DNA of 64,000 nucleotides from Methanobacteriota archaeon. GTDB taxonomy: Archaea; Thermoplasmatota; Poseidoniia; Poseidoniales; Thalassarchaeaceae. The stretch lies in contig PBGH01000004.1 of assembly GCA_002720055.1 (NCBI GenBank), positions 58,873-122,872 of the forward strand. Reading direction: 5' to 3'. The notes under the pieces are model-generated. The model did not search any database, was not told the origin of the DNA, and worked only from the letters and a program-made list of their open reading frames with translations. How positions within the stretch are numbered: the stretch's first letter is position 1; every line of letters starts with the position of its first letter. This document shows positions 25,337 to 33,968 of this stretch, in pieces. A program made the position numbers and the translations under genes.

Positions 25337-25507
25337 TCAATCAACTCTCCTACCGTGTCTAGCATCGATTTCATCCAGCTGATCAAGCATCTTCCTGCAA
25401 GCAGTCCTAATCGCATCTGCTACACTTACGAATTTTCTTTCATCACCCACATGAAGTTTCAAATCATCAAGAATCTCCTTAGGCATGTCCAAACTAACTT
25501 TTGGCAT
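25337..25507 (-). CDS. Ribbon-helix-helix (CopG-type) regulator
   Basis: A 56-residue protein beginning MPKVSLDMPKEILDDLKLHV, continuing FVSVADAIRTACRKMLDQLD and ending HGRRVD. The short N-terminal strand followed by two helices with an SVADAIR turn is the ribbon-helix-helix fold used by CopG/Arc-type DNA-binding dimers. There is no added ligand domain. It leads the preQ0 operon, and folE starts at the very next base. A three-half-site palindrome 28-58 bp upstream is a natural operator, so autoregulation of the archaeosine operon is a reasonable inference. Confidence 0.85.
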   Translation of the reverse strand: MPKVSLDMPKEILDDLKLHVGDERKFVSVADAIRTACRKMLDQLDEIDARHGRRVD

Positions 25508-25534
25508 ATCTTTTGGCTACTGGATTAACAATTA

Positions 25535-25565
25535 AATATTACTCAAGTAATATTCAAGTATTACT
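25535..25565. promoter_or_regulatory. Operator candidate: three alternating ATTACT half-sites
   Basis: AATATTACT and AGTAATATT form a perfect 9-bp arm inverted repeat across CA (25535-25554). The right arm then pairs again with TATTACT at 25559-25565 (7-bp arms, 6-base spacer). Three half-sites in alternating direction are typical of cooperative ribbon-helix-helix binding. The site lies just upstream of the RHH gene and overlaps the last codons of the preceding gene. Confidence 0.7.
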
Positions 25566-25862
25566 TCGACTATTTTCTATGCTATCATCTAAACCTGGAT
25601 GTGTTGCATTGAGAGAAGAAGCTCTCTTTTTTAGATTCGAAAGTTGTATATTTGCTTCCTCATCAGAAATTCCCTGTGAAAGAAGATTGACGATTAATGA
25701 AAGACCTCCTTGAATTGATCCTGCTTCTAAAAAGGCGTCATTTGTAATTTCTTTAGTTCCCCTGAGGACTTCTAGTACATCCCTGAGGAAATTGATCTCA
25801 TCATTCAATTCTGAAATACTAGTGCTTGATAAATTCTCGAATCTACTGAGTGAACTAATCAT
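25554..25862 (-). CDS. Hypothetical small helical protein
   Basis: About 102 residues from the ATG at 25862; a TTG at 25913 inside the epimerase gene would add 17. Mostly helical and acidic, with a possible coiled-coil segment (SISELNDEINFLRDVLEVLRG) and a glycine-containing hydrophobic helix (SIQGGLSLIVNLLSQG). No family is recognised. It is the last gene of the tsaD-mutase-epimerase run, and its 3' end overlaps the RHH operator. Confidence 0.6.
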   Translation of the reverse strand: MISSLSRFENLSSTSISELNDEINFLRDVLEVLRGTKEITNDAFLEAGSIQGGLSLIVNLLSQGISDEEANIQLSNLKKRASSLNATHPGLDDSIENSRSNT

Positions 25863-25896
25863 GTTACTTCCAAACAGAGTCCCTTTTTGATAATTC

Positions 25897-26304
25897 TCAC
25901 AAAGAAGACTCAACTAATTCGATAAGCACGCCTCCACAAGATGATGGATGAATAAACGCAATTCTCTTTCCAGAAGAGCCTTTGATTGGCTCATTATTTA
26001 TCATTTGAACGCCCAGAGATTTAAGTTCAGAAATTTTAGAATCCAAATCACTAATATTGATTGCAATCTGCTGGATACCGGGACCTTGTTTCGACAGGAA
26101 TTTGCCTATTGGAGAATTATCTGAAAGTGGTTCAAGAAGTTCTATCTTTGTCTCGCCTTCCCCCTTCAAATATCGAATCTTAACTCCTTGTTCTGTCATT
26201 ATCTCGTCTTTAATTGGTGAGAAACCCAGGGTCTGCCAAATTGATTCTGATTCATCAAGTGAATGTGTAGCAATTCCAATATGGTTCACGGATCCATTAT
26301 TCAT
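25897..26304 (-). CDS. mce: Methylmalonyl-CoA epimerase
   Basis: A 135-residue glyoxalase/VOC-fold enzyme that interconverts (S)- and (R)-methylmalonyl-CoA. It has VNHIGIATHSLDES at the N-terminus with the first metal histidine, KIELLEPLSDNSPIGKFL, GPGIQQIAINISD and a C-terminal FIHPSSCGGVLIELVE with the last glutamate ligand. The position one base after the mutase gene (26305) confirms the role. Together they take propionyl-CoA-derived methylmalonyl-CoA to succinyl-CoA. Confidence 0.94.
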   Translation of the reverse strand: MNNGSVNHIGIATHSLDESESIWQTLGFSPIKDEIMTEQGVKIRYLKGEGETKIELLEPLSDNSPIGKFLSKQGPGIQQIAINISDLDSKISELKSLGVQMINNEPIKGSSGKRIAFIHPSSCGGVLIELVESSL

Positions 26305-27837
26305 TCAAACACCACTCGGTGAGATCCATGTCCCAAATTCTTCTCTAAAAATGCTATTAATCTCCCCTACGGTAGCCTCCAGTTTAACAGCCAAAATAAT
26401 TGAGTCCATGACGTTCAATCCGTTTCTGCATTTTTCCCGTAGCTCTGAAAGAGCATTATTGACTGCGTTATTGTCGCGGGACTCTCTGATGGTTAATAAC
26501 TCTCTTTTCTTCGAAATCTCATCGGTCGAATCAATTACCATACCTTCAAAATCTGGCCATCTTTCCTCTGCGTGAGAATTAACACCAACGACTAAATCTT
26601 CTTGCTTCTCGATCCTTTTGAGTTGTTTCCAAGCATTTTCATGGATAATTCTCTGCTGATAACCAGACTTTACACACTGCATTGCACCACCTAGAGAATC
26701 TATTTTTTCAATGGTTTTTCTCGCACTCACAATCAAAGCGTCCGTTGTTTTTTCTAAAGCTTCAGAACCACCTAGAGGATCGACAAAAGATGTTATCCCC
26801 GATTCTTCGGCAATAATCTGCTGAGTTCTTAATGCTAATTTTGCGGAATCTTCAGTCGGTAAACCAAGAGCTTCATCGTAACTGTTTGTATGTAATGACT
26901 GGGTCCCACCTAATACTGCCGCAAGTGCTTGAAAGGCCACTCTGATTGAGTTATTCAAGGGCTGTTGTGCAGTTAACGTCACACCAGAAGTCTGAGTATG
27001 AAATCTTAGTTGTGATGACTTACGGTTTTTTGGTTCGAACTCATCTTCAACAAGTATATTCCATAACTGTCTCGCTGCTCTAAATTTTGCAATTTCCTCT
27101 ATGAAATTGTTATGACAAGCAAAGAAAAAAGACATCCGAGGAGCAAAGTCATCAATTTCCATCCCACATTGTATTGCCTTTCTCGCATAGTACAAAGCAT
27201 TTGAAATCGTTAATGCTATTTCTTGGGATGCAGAGCAGCCTGCCTCCCTCATATGATAACCGCTAACTGAAATTGTATTCCATCGAGGAGCATTAGTCTT
27301 GCACCAAGACATTAAGTCGGTGGTTAAACGAATCGAGTGTTCTGGAGGAAAAATGTAAAGTCCTCTAGAAATATATTCTTTCAAAATGTCATTCTGAACT
27401 GTTCCTGACAATTTATCTCTCGGAACTCCCTTTTCATCAGCTACTGCGATATATAATGCTAGAAGGGTTGTTGCTGGAGCGTTGATGGTCATAGATGTAG
27501 AAATTGATGCCATATCGATTCCGTCGAAAAGTTTCCTCATATCATGAATTGAGTCTATTGAAACGCCTACTTTACCGACTTCTCCATCTGATAAAACATC
27601 ATCAGAATCCAGGCCCAATTGTGTAGGAAGGTCAAAAGCTACGGAAACACCAGTCTGGCCATTAGAAAGTAGTTTCAGAAATCGTTCATTTGTCTTCTTG
27701 GGAGTGGAGAAACCAGCATATTGCCTCATAGTCCAAAGACGATCCCTGAACATGCCAGGATGAATGCCCCTACGGTATGGGGGATCCCCAGAACGGTATT
27801 CCACGAACAACCCAAAAGGTCCCAAGACAAGAACCAT
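26305..27837 (-). CDS. mcmA1: Methylmalonyl-CoA mutase, large (catalytic) subunit
   Basis: A 510-residue catalytic barrel subunit. It has RRGIHPGMFRDRLWTMRQYAGF, VAFDLPTQLGLDSDD, SISTSMTINAPATTLLALY, GTVQNDILKEY and LHTNSYDEALGLPTEDSAKLALRTQ with the conserved active-site histidine region. The C-terminal B12-binding domain (DxHxxG) is absent, as in the split archaeal and alpha-type enzymes, so a separate small subunit must be encoded elsewhere. The N-terminus is about 40-50 residues shorter than in many homologues because the upstream gene ends only 9 bases before. Confidence 0.93.
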   Translation of the reverse strand: MVLVLGPFGLFVEYRSGDPPYRRGIHPGMFRDRLWTMRQYAGFSTPKKTNERFLKLLSNGQTGVSVAFDLPTQLGLDSDDVLSDGEVGKVGVSIDSIHDMRKLFDGIDMASISTSMTINAPATTLLALYIAVADEKGVPRDKLSGTVQNDILKEYISRGLYIFPPEHSIRLTTDLMSWCKTNAPRWNTISVSGYHMREAGCSASQEIALTISNALYYARKAIQCGMEIDDFAPRMSFFFACHNNFIEEIAKFRAARQLWNILVEDEFEPKNRKSSQLRFHTQTSGVTLTAQQPLNNSIRVAFQALAAVLGGTQSLHTNSYDEALGLPTEDSAKLALRTQQIIAEESGITSFVDPLGGSEALEKTTDALIVSARKTIEKIDSLGGAMQCVKSGYQQRIIHENAWKQLKRIEKQEDLVVGVNSHAEERWPDFEGMVIDSTDEISKKRELLTIRESRDNNAVNNALSELREKCRNGLNVMDSIILAVKLEATVGEINSIFREEFGTWISPSGV

Positions 27838-27846
27838 TCTCAGAGT

Positions 27847-28731
27847 TTATCTTCTGACAGTGTATCTATCCACTACCTTCTCCAAAGATAACAATTGATC
27901 TTCATCTAGAATTCCTTCTGAGAGCTTCTCTTCCAAAAAATCCTTCGCTTCGATAGTGGTCTGTCTTTCCCCCCTAGCCCAAATGGTTGCTAGAAGGTTT
28001 GATCTATGTTCTTCTGCAACATTAATTTCAGTGAGAAGTCCGCGCATTTCGTATTTATATTCCATATGTCTGCTTCTATCAAGTCTTTTGGCCCTATTTG
28101 CAGGCTGATAAGACGAAGTCTTATTTCGAAATTTTTTCTGGGGTTTTTTTGGTGGTTCGGAAGGTTGGGGTTTTCGTGGTTGTAATTTATTTTTGCTAAC
28201 TGATTTTTTCTTTTCAACGGCCTTAGAGGCTTTAAGCATACTATCTTGAATGATTTGTCTTGCTCTGAGACTTGTCCCGGAGGAGTTCTCCGAATTAGAA
28301 GAATTTATTTCCACGTCTTTTATTTTCTCATTCTTCTCTTTATTCAGCCCTAAATCTTTCCTAGTTGTTTTTCCGAGAATTTGATTTTGAACAATTTCCG
28401 TAGATTCGGGAGTTATTTCCTCTTGAGAATTAATTTCTTCTTGCTTGATTTCATCTAAATCTTCTGAATTCTTTAGTTCGGGAATTAAATCAACTACAGG
28501 CTGATCTAGCTTTTTTTCTATTAAGTTGGGTTTTGTCTGAGGGGGTTTTTTATTTTGATTGGAGAGTTCGCTAGTTCTTGAACCTGGAACAGAAGGAGGT
28601 GGGGCAATTTGCCTTCGATTTTTTTTGGGGGAATTGAGTTTCTGAACACCCTTTTTTGTTGTCTGGTTTGACTGTGAGGTTGATCCAAAAACATTCTTTG
28701 GAGCAGCTTTCTTTCTTCTTCGTCTCTGCAC
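27847..28731 (-). CDS. Low-complexity charged protein with conserved-looking C-terminal helix block
   Basis: A 294-residue protein starting with GTG. Residues 1-210 are rich in K, Q, S, P, N and E, look intrinsically disordered, and contain basic clusters (QRRRRKKAAPK, KKPQKKFRNK). The last 80 residues are better ordered: MEYKYEMRGLLTEINVAEEHR, NLLATIWARGERQTTIEAKD and LEEKLSEGILDEDQLLSLEK. No known family is evident. It sits between tsaD and the mutase in the same direction. A nucleic-acid or ribosome-associated role is possible from its charge, but this is a guess. Confidence 0.65.
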   Translation of the reverse strand: MQRRRRKKAAPKNVFGSTSQSNQTTKKGVQKLNSPKKNRRQIAPPPSVPGSRTSELSNQNKKPPQTKPNLIEKKLDQPVVDLIPELKNSEDLDEIKQEEINSQEEITPESTEIVQNQILGKTTRKDLGLNKEKNEKIKDVEINSSNSENSSGTSLRARQIIQDSMLKASKAVEKKKSVSKNKLQPRKPQPSEPPKKPQKKFRNKTSSYQPANRAKRLDRSRHMEYKYEMRGLLTEINVAEEHRSNLLATIWARGERQTTIEAKDFLEEKLSEGILDEDQLLSLEKVVDRYTVRR

Positions 28732-28789
28732 CGTCTAATCAACCCTAAATCTACCGGCCTATGGGGCTCTCATAAGATTTGGCGATATC

Positions 28790-29797
28790 TTAGTCCCAAA
28801 TAACCTCTGTATTATCGGTCCGAAGCATAGGTTGAATGGCGCTTTGGCTCAAGTCAGTAGTAATATTCATCTCTAGCATTCTTCTCCCAAGTTCAGCAAT
28901 CATAGTACCATTATCAATACAGTATTGCTTCTCTGGCCAATGACAAGATGCCCCTCTCTCTTCGCACATTAGAGTGCACATTTCTCTCAGTCTTTCATTG
29001 CAAGCAACACCCCCGCCTAGTAACAATTCATTCTTTCCGGTGTGAGCCAATGCTCTCTCTGCTACTTCTACACAGGTAGCAAAAGAGTGCTCTTGTAATG
29101 ACCAACATACTCTCTCCAGAGAATTTCCTTCTTCTATTCTCTGTATTGCTGCAGTAAGTATTCCTGAAAATGCGAGATCCATACCATGAACGCCGTATGG
29201 CAAACTAACATCATCTAGATCACCTTTGCCGATTTTATCCGAAGCAGAAGCAAGCTCTTCGATTCTGGGACCGCCGGGAAATGGGATGCCATTCATTCTA
29301 GCAAATTTATCGAGCATGTTTCCTATTCCAATATCCAGTGTTTCTCCCATTACTCTGTATCTCCCATCGGCTCTTGCAATTACTTGGGTATTTCCACCAC
29401 TAACGTATAGAAGAACGGGGTCATCGCAGCCTGTCTGATTTCTCCCAACTTCAATATGCGCCACACAATGGTTAACTCCTAACAATGGAACCTCGAGCAT
29501 TGTTGAAAGAGTCCTAGCCACCGAAGCCCCGACACGTAGACATGGGCCTAATCCAGGTCCTTGACTGAAGGCGATGGCAACTATGGAGTTCCAATCAAAT
29601 GTTGATTTTTTGCTGAGTTTTGTGAGTAGATCACGAGTACTTTCAGAATGGTGATCTGCCGCCTCCCGTGGATGTATCCCTCCTTTCTCAGGTCTAAAAA
29701 GGGAAGAGGATGAAGGTAGGAGCTTACCCTCTAAAGTTACGAGACCGAAAGAGAATGTATGGGCCGTGCACTCAATGCCTAAAACCAGACCATCCAT
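28790..29797 (-). CDS. kae1: tRNA threonylcarbamoyladenosine synthase subunit Kae1/TsaD
   Basis: A 335-residue ASKHA-fold protein that transfers threonylcarbamoyl to A37 of ANN-decoding tRNAs within the KEOPS complex. It has LGIECTAHTFSFGLV, GGIHPREAADHH, FSQGPGLGPCLRVG, the metal histidines in NHCVAHIEVG, YVSGGNTQVI, MDLAFSGILTA and GGGVACNERLR. It is not fused to Bud32, unlike the version in several euryarchaea. It is divergent from hutI by 49 bp. Other KEOPS genes are not visible here. Confidence 0.95.
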   Translation of the reverse strand: MDGLVLGIECTAHTFSFGLVTLEGKLLPSSSSLFRPEKGGIHPREAADHHSESTRDLLTKLSKKSTFDWNSIVAIAFSQGPGLGPCLRVGASVARTLSTMLEVPLLGVNHCVAHIEVGRNQTGCDDPVLLYVSGGNTQVIARADGRYRVMGETLDIGIGNMLDKFARMNGIPFPGGPRIEELASASDKIGKGDLDDVSLPYGVHGMDLAFSGILTAAIQRIEEGNSLERVCWSLQEHSFATCVEVAERALAHTGKNELLLGGGVACNERLREMCTLMCEERGASCHWPEKQYCIDNGTMIAELGRRMLEMNITTDLSQSAIQPMLRTDNTEVIWD

Positions 29798-29846
29798 ACA
29801 CCCGGATGAGCGTGGGTTCTTTCAACTATACCAACGTTCGACAGAC

Positions 29847-31136
29847 ATGAAGACACTATTGTATAATTGTGGCGAGGTTGCACATTTGTCAAATGGAAAC
29901 AATGAGTTCCCTATTTCGGGCGATTATCTACATGAGAGAGAGAATCTAGTCCATCTGCCAGGAATGTGTATAATGATTGATGATTCTGTAATTTCAAAGA
30001 TCGGACCTATGGAAGATTTGTTAACTGAGTACGCCCCATGGTATCCAGTTAAATCAGAAAATTCTGATACTAAAGTTATTGATTTAGGTGGAATGGCTGT
30101 TGTACCGGGATTTGTTGACTGTCACACTCATCTTATTTGGTCGGGCGATAGGTCGAGTGAGCTTGCGATGAGAGTTTCTGGCAAATCCTACAAGGATATT
30201 GCTAATTCTGGGGGTGGAATTATGAAGACAGTCCATGAAACAAGAAGTAGCCCTCAAAACGAGTTAGTCGGAAAGGGAATAAGGAGAGTTAAGTCTGCTC
30301 TGAAAAATGGTACTACCACTATGGAGTCAAAGAGTGGATATGGGCTGGATCTGGATTCTGAAGTCAAGATTCTTGAGGCCATTTCTTTAGTTGATAGATC
30401 TACCAAATGTGACATACATCCGACTTGGTTGGGAGCTCATGACTTCCCCTCCGAATATGGGAGGAAGGAGTATGTGGAACACCTCATTTCGGATCAGCTT
30501 CCTGTAATTTCTGAGCTATCATTGGCAAAATGGGTTGACGTTTTCTGTGAAGATGGATGGTTTTCAAACGAAGAAACCGAGGAAGTTGTTAAAGCAGCAA
30601 AAACTTATGATTTGGAATCAAGGCTGCATGTGGATGAGTTTTCGGACAGCGGAGGGTTAGCTTTGGCCGCAGAATTAGGCTCTGTTAGTGGTGATCATGT
30701 TGCATGTTCTAACGAAGACTCTAGGATTAGTGCTGCTGAATCTGGAACATTACAAACATTCCTACCAGGGACACCTTATACACTTGGAAAAAAAATAGAC
30801 TTGCCTATTGATCAATGTGTGGAAGAAGACTGGCCCTTCGCTATTGCAACTGACTTTAATCCGAATTGTCCAATAATTTCGATGCCCTTCATAGGAAGCA
30901 TTCTATCCCATAGAATTGGAATCGATCCTCTGATTAGCCTAATTGCCGCTACAAGGAATCCCGCTACATCATTGAACTGTGATGAAACAATCGGCGTTAT
31001 TTGTGAAGGTGCTAAAGCCGATCTGAATGTTCTATGGTCTTCAAAATCTGACTCATGGTGTCAGACGCCAGGTAACTCGCCAGCAAGTATGACATTCAAA
31101 AATGGAAATATTGTAAATTCAAATGAGGTTTATTGA
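29847..31136 (+). CDS. hutI: Imidazolonepropionase
   Basis: A 429-residue amidohydrolase that opens imidazolone-5-propionate to N-formimino-glutamate, the third step of histidine degradation. It has VVPGFVDCHTHLIWSGDRS with the HxH metal site, TTMESKSGYGLD, HPTWLGAHDFPSEY, SRLHVDEFSDSGGLALA, GDHVACSNED and ATDFNPNCPIISMPF. The start is ATG at 29847; a longer frame from 29766 would overlap divergent kae1. It is transcribed away from the remaining hut genes, which lie 1.3 kb downstream on the other strand. Confidence 0.94.
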   Translation: MKTLLYNCGEVAHLSNGNNEFPISGDYLHERENLVHLPGMCIMIDDSVISKIGPMEDLLTEYAPWYPVKSENSDTKVIDLGGMAVVPGFVDCHTHLIWSGDRSSELAMRVSGKSYKDIANSGGGIMKTVHETRSSPQNELVGKGIRRVKSALKNGTTTMESKSGYGLDLDSEVKILEAISLVDRSTKCDIHPTWLGAHDFPSEYGRKEYVEHLISDQLPVISELSLAKWVDVFCEDGWFSNEETEEVVKAAKTYDLESRLHVDEFSDSGGLALAAELGSVSGDHVACSNEDSRISAAESGTLQTFLPGTPYTLGKKIDLPIDQCVEEDWPFAIATDFNPNCPIISMPFIGSILSHRIGIDPLISLIAATRNPATSLNCDETIGVICEGAKADLNVLWSSKSDSWCQTPGNSPASMTFKNGNIVNSNEVY

Positions 31137-31389
31137 ATCTAATTATAATTTTTATTATTATCCCATTATATTAATTGGATTTTCAGTAAATCAATTTTTT
31201 TTCTAAGATATGGAAAATATAGCGATAATTACGTAATACGTTTGACTGATAATCTAAGTTATCAGAATAATTTTACAATCATTTTAGCTAAAATGGCTTT
31301 CAGTATGGCGTTTTTAGGAAAAATAGTAAAAAAGTAAATCAAACCCCCTTACTTCGTGCGAAATGGATCTGAATCTTAGTGGTGTTTAG
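31137..31389. other. AT-rich intergenic region with several palindromes
   Basis: These 253 bases hold no convincing gene. They contain CTGATAA/TTATCAG separated by six bases (31246-31265), a perfect 14-bp palindrome ATTTTAGCTAAAAT (31281-31294) and a smaller ATTACGTAAT. A 14-codon frame at 31293 (MAFSMAFLGKIVKK) is too short to call. The region probably carries the hutI 3' end and the promoter of the small zinc protein. Confidence 0.45.
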
Positions 31390-31545
31390 ATGGTTGAGAT
31401 AATCTGGGGATTATGTATGAAATGTAAAGAGTATGTGAACATTGAGAACCCTGAAAAAATAAAAATGTCTAATGGGAGAACTCGTGTTGCTGGATCATGC
31501 TCCAAGGATTCGTGTTCTGGGCGCATATCGAAAATCATCTCATAA
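31390..31545 (+). CDS. Small zinc-ribbon protein (DUF5679-like)
   Basis: A 51-residue protein from ATG 31390 to TAA 31545. It reads MVEIIWGLCMKCKEYVNIEN, then KIKMSNGRTRVAGSC and SKDSCSGRISKIIS. The C-x2-C pair, the KMxNGRxxVxGxC middle and a second cysteine pair match the small DUF5679-type zinc-ribbon proteins of archaea, although the second pair is spaced C-x4-C. The function is unknown. It lies 42 bases before tRNA-Val on the same strand. Confidence 0.7.
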   Translation: MVEIIWGLCMKCKEYVNIENPEKIKMSNGRTRVAGSCSKDSCSGRISKIIS

Positions 31546-31587
31546 TCAGAATGTTTCTTGAGTGGACATCGACACGACTGAAAAACC

Positions 31588-31663
31588 GGGCTCGTGGTCT
31601 AGGGGTTATGACGTCGCCTTGACATGGCGAAGATCGCAGGTTCAATTCCTGCCGAGCCCACCA
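31588..31663 (+). tRNA. tRNA-Val (GAC), CCA encoded
   Basis: A full cloverleaf can be drawn: acceptor GGGCTCG/CGAGCCC, D stem GTC/GAC, anticodon stem TCGCC/GGCGA with loop TTGACAT (anticodon GAC), and T arm GCAGG-TTCAATT-CCTGC. The discriminator is A at 31660, followed by a genomically encoded CCA (31661-31663). There is no intron. Confidence 0.97.
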
Positions 31664-31687
31664 ATAGAATCGATTCTATTTATTTGA

Positions 31688-32392
31688 TTACTCAAAATCA
31701 TATGAGATTCTGAGTCTACCTTTCCCCTTGTTCTTCTTTCCAAGGAATTTGATTTGAGGAATTTGAGAAGTATTGGATACATGTGTCCCGGCACAGGGAC
31801 AGAGATCTATTCCCTCTATTTCCACGACCCTCAGATGAGTTATTGACTCTGGAATTCTGTGCATAAACTTGGTGTGTCTCATTTGCTCGTGTGACATAAT
31901 TTTCTGTCTGTCCCAATTATGTACATTTACAGGAATTCCTGAAGAAAGTATTGAGTTTACTGCATCAACTAATTCATCGGGATCAAACACTTCTTTGTCG
32001 TCAAAAAGAAGATCGACACGTGAATTCTCTGATCCGATTTGATTACCTACTGTCTCAGCCCCCCATATATCTTCAGCCAGTGCTGAGAAAATATGTTGAG
32101 CTGAATGCATCATTGTGTGAGCATTTCTTACATTAATATCAATCTCACATGTTATTTTTTCACCTTCAGAAAAAATGTCTATATCATCAACAGGATGCTT
32201 GATTTTTTCTCCTGGCAGAACTTCTAGCAGATTTGAGGACTGCCCATCAGAAGATGTAATCAAGCCGCGATCTCCGGGTTGTCCCCCTCCTCTAGGATAA
32301 CAATAAGTCTCTTCAAGATAAAGGAAACTCTCGTCCTTTTCCAATATTCTTGTCTCAAAGGCCTCAGGGTTTGTTCCTGGATGTAAATCCAT
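31688..32392 (-). CDS. alaX: Alanyl-tRNA editing protein AlaX
   Basis: A 234-residue free-standing editing domain that hydrolyses mischarged Ser- or Gly-tRNA(Ala). Zinc ligands are in HTMMHSAQHIFSAL (HxxxH) and CPCAGTHVSNT (CxxxH), after the glycine-rich YCYPRGGGQPGDRG motif. It lacks the C-terminal extension of the longest AlaX types, so it is close to AlaX-M. The gene begins 22 bases after hutH ends and is probably the last member of the pan-hut transcript. Confidence 0.93.
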   Translation of the reverse strand: MDLHPGTNPEAFETRILEKDESFLYLEETYCYPRGGGQPGDRGLITSSDGQSSNLLEVLPGEKIKHPVDDIDIFSEGEKITCEIDINVRNAHTMMHSAQHIFSALAEDIWGAETVGNQIGSENSRVDLLFDDKEVFDPDELVDAVNSILSSGIPVNVHNWDRQKIMSHEQMRHTKFMHRIPESITHLRVVEIEGIDLCPCAGTHVSNTSQIPQIKFLGKKNKGKGRLRISYDFE

Positions 32393-32414
32393 ATGCAGCT
32401 TTCTCTGAATATAA

Positions 32415-33938
32415 TCACCCGAAAATTTTGTTTAATGTACCATCAAGGATGGCCTCTGAAAGAAGCTCACAATCTTTCGTCATTGATCTATCGCTTTCTA
32501 ACATTGCAATTTTTTCACCGACCCATCCTGATACCTTTTTTACGCCTAATCCGGGTTCCTCATCGATTCTACGTAGTGCTTCAGAAGAACATATCAATTC
32601 GTTTGCTAAGACTTGAGACAATAATAATGTGCACTTGAGTGCTCTATAGGCACCAGTGGCTCCCATTGAAACATGATCCTCTTTACCCATACTCACTGGT
32701 ACGTTACTAGTGGATGCTGGATTAGCAAGAAGATGTAGCTCGGCAATTACTGCTGCTGCAACATACTGAACAATCATGAGGCCACTCTCAAGCCCCTCAT
32801 TGTTTGATAAGAAAGATTTCTGATCGCTCCACTTAGGATCTAAGACCTGATCGATTCGTCTCTCGGAAATACTTGCAAGCTCATGGCAAGCTATGGCAAT
32901 ATAGTCACTTGCAAGTGAAAGATTTTGGCCATGGAAATTTCCCCCACTTATTATTTCGGTTCTGTCTCCTTCGATGAATACTAGCGGGTTATCAGTAGCA
33001 CTGTTGATTTCAATCTCCAGAATCCTTCGAGTCTCACGAAGAAGCTCGATTACTGGGCCATGAACTTGGGGGGAGCATCTGAATGAATAAGCGTCTTGAA
33101 CCCTATTACAATCTATATGAGATACCATAATCTTTGAATCTACAAGGAGCTCTGAAATTCTAGAAGCCGATATTGATTGACCTATCTGAGGTCTAGACTG
33201 ATGAATCCTCTTATCGAAAGGCTTGTGAGAGCCCCTTATTGCTTCTAATGAGCATGCTACCGATGCATCTGCTACAAATGAAAGAGTTTCCATATTAAGA
33301 ATAGTTTCAGTGAGATATGCACACATCTGGCTTGTTCCGTTAATTAGTGAAAGACCCTCCTTCGCCTGTAGCTTTACTGGCTTAAGCCCTGCTTCGGAAA
33401 GTGCAGTCTGACTATCCACAACCGACCAAACGTCATCGAGGAATCTAGCGCATTCCCCCTCACCAATTAATCCCAAGGACATATGGGAAAGAGTAGCCAA
33501 ATCTCCTGAAGCCCCTAAAGAGCCAATTCTAGGCACTATAGGTGCTATTCGGTAATTTACCATTGAAAGTATAAGATCAACCAATTCAGGTCTTGCCCCG
33601 GAGATTCCCTTGGCAAGAGAGTTAGCTCTAATTACCATCATCAAAAGTACTGACTCATAATCCATCCTTTCTCCGATTCCACAAGCATGACTTCTGATCA
33701 GATTCGTTTGAAGGGACTCTAGTTCATCTTTTTCTATAACGACTGAAGATAGTGAGCCGAAACCTGTGTTAACACCATACACTACTTGATCCGAACGTAT
33801 TACCTCCTCAATAGCTTCTCTCGATATTAGCATTTTTTCTCGTGAGGAAGACGATAGTTTTGCCTTGCAGAGGCCTTTGGCAATTGAAGAGGCTTGTTCG
33901 AGTGTAAGGGTCTCGCCGTCAATAGAAATCTCCGACAT
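32415..33938 (-). CDS. hutH: Histidine ammonia-lyase
   Basis: A 507-residue lyase that removes ammonia from histidine to give urocanate. It has the MIO-forming Ala-Ser-Gly in GSLGASGDLATLSHM, YGVNTGFGSL near the N-terminus, NLIRSHACGIGE, LINGTSQM, DNPLVF and the later SGGNFHGQNLSLASD. The ATG at 33938 is preferred; a TTG at 33962 would add eight residues. Downstream of hutU with 30 bases between. Confidence 0.95.
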   Translation of the reverse strand: MSEISIDGETLTLEQASSIAKGLCKAKLSSSSREKMLISREAIEEVIRSDQVVYGVNTGFGSLSSVVIEKDELESLQTNLIRSHACGIGERMDYESVLLMMVIRANSLAKGISGARPELVDLILSMVNYRIAPIVPRIGSLGASGDLATLSHMSLGLIGEGECARFLDDVWSVVDSQTALSEAGLKPVKLQAKEGLSLINGTSQMCAYLTETILNMETLSFVADASVACSLEAIRGSHKPFDKRIHQSRPQIGQSISASRISELLVDSKIMVSHIDCNRVQDAYSFRCSPQVHGPVIELLRETRRILEIEINSATDNPLVFIEGDRTEIISGGNFHGQNLSLASDYIAIACHELASISERRIDQVLDPKWSDQKSFLSNNEGLESGLMIVQYVAAAVIAELHLLANPASTSNVPVSMGKEDHVSMGATGAYRALKCTLLLSQVLANELICSSEALRRIDEEPGLGVKKVSGWVGEKIAMLESDRSMTKDCELLSEAILDGTLNKIFG

Positions 33939-33968
33939 AGTATTCCGAGTTAAGTCGACCAAATAGAG

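Noticed and set aside
31293..31337. 14-codon frame MAFSMAFLGKIVKK
   Set aside because: Too short, with no ribosome site or known relatives; kept only as a note.
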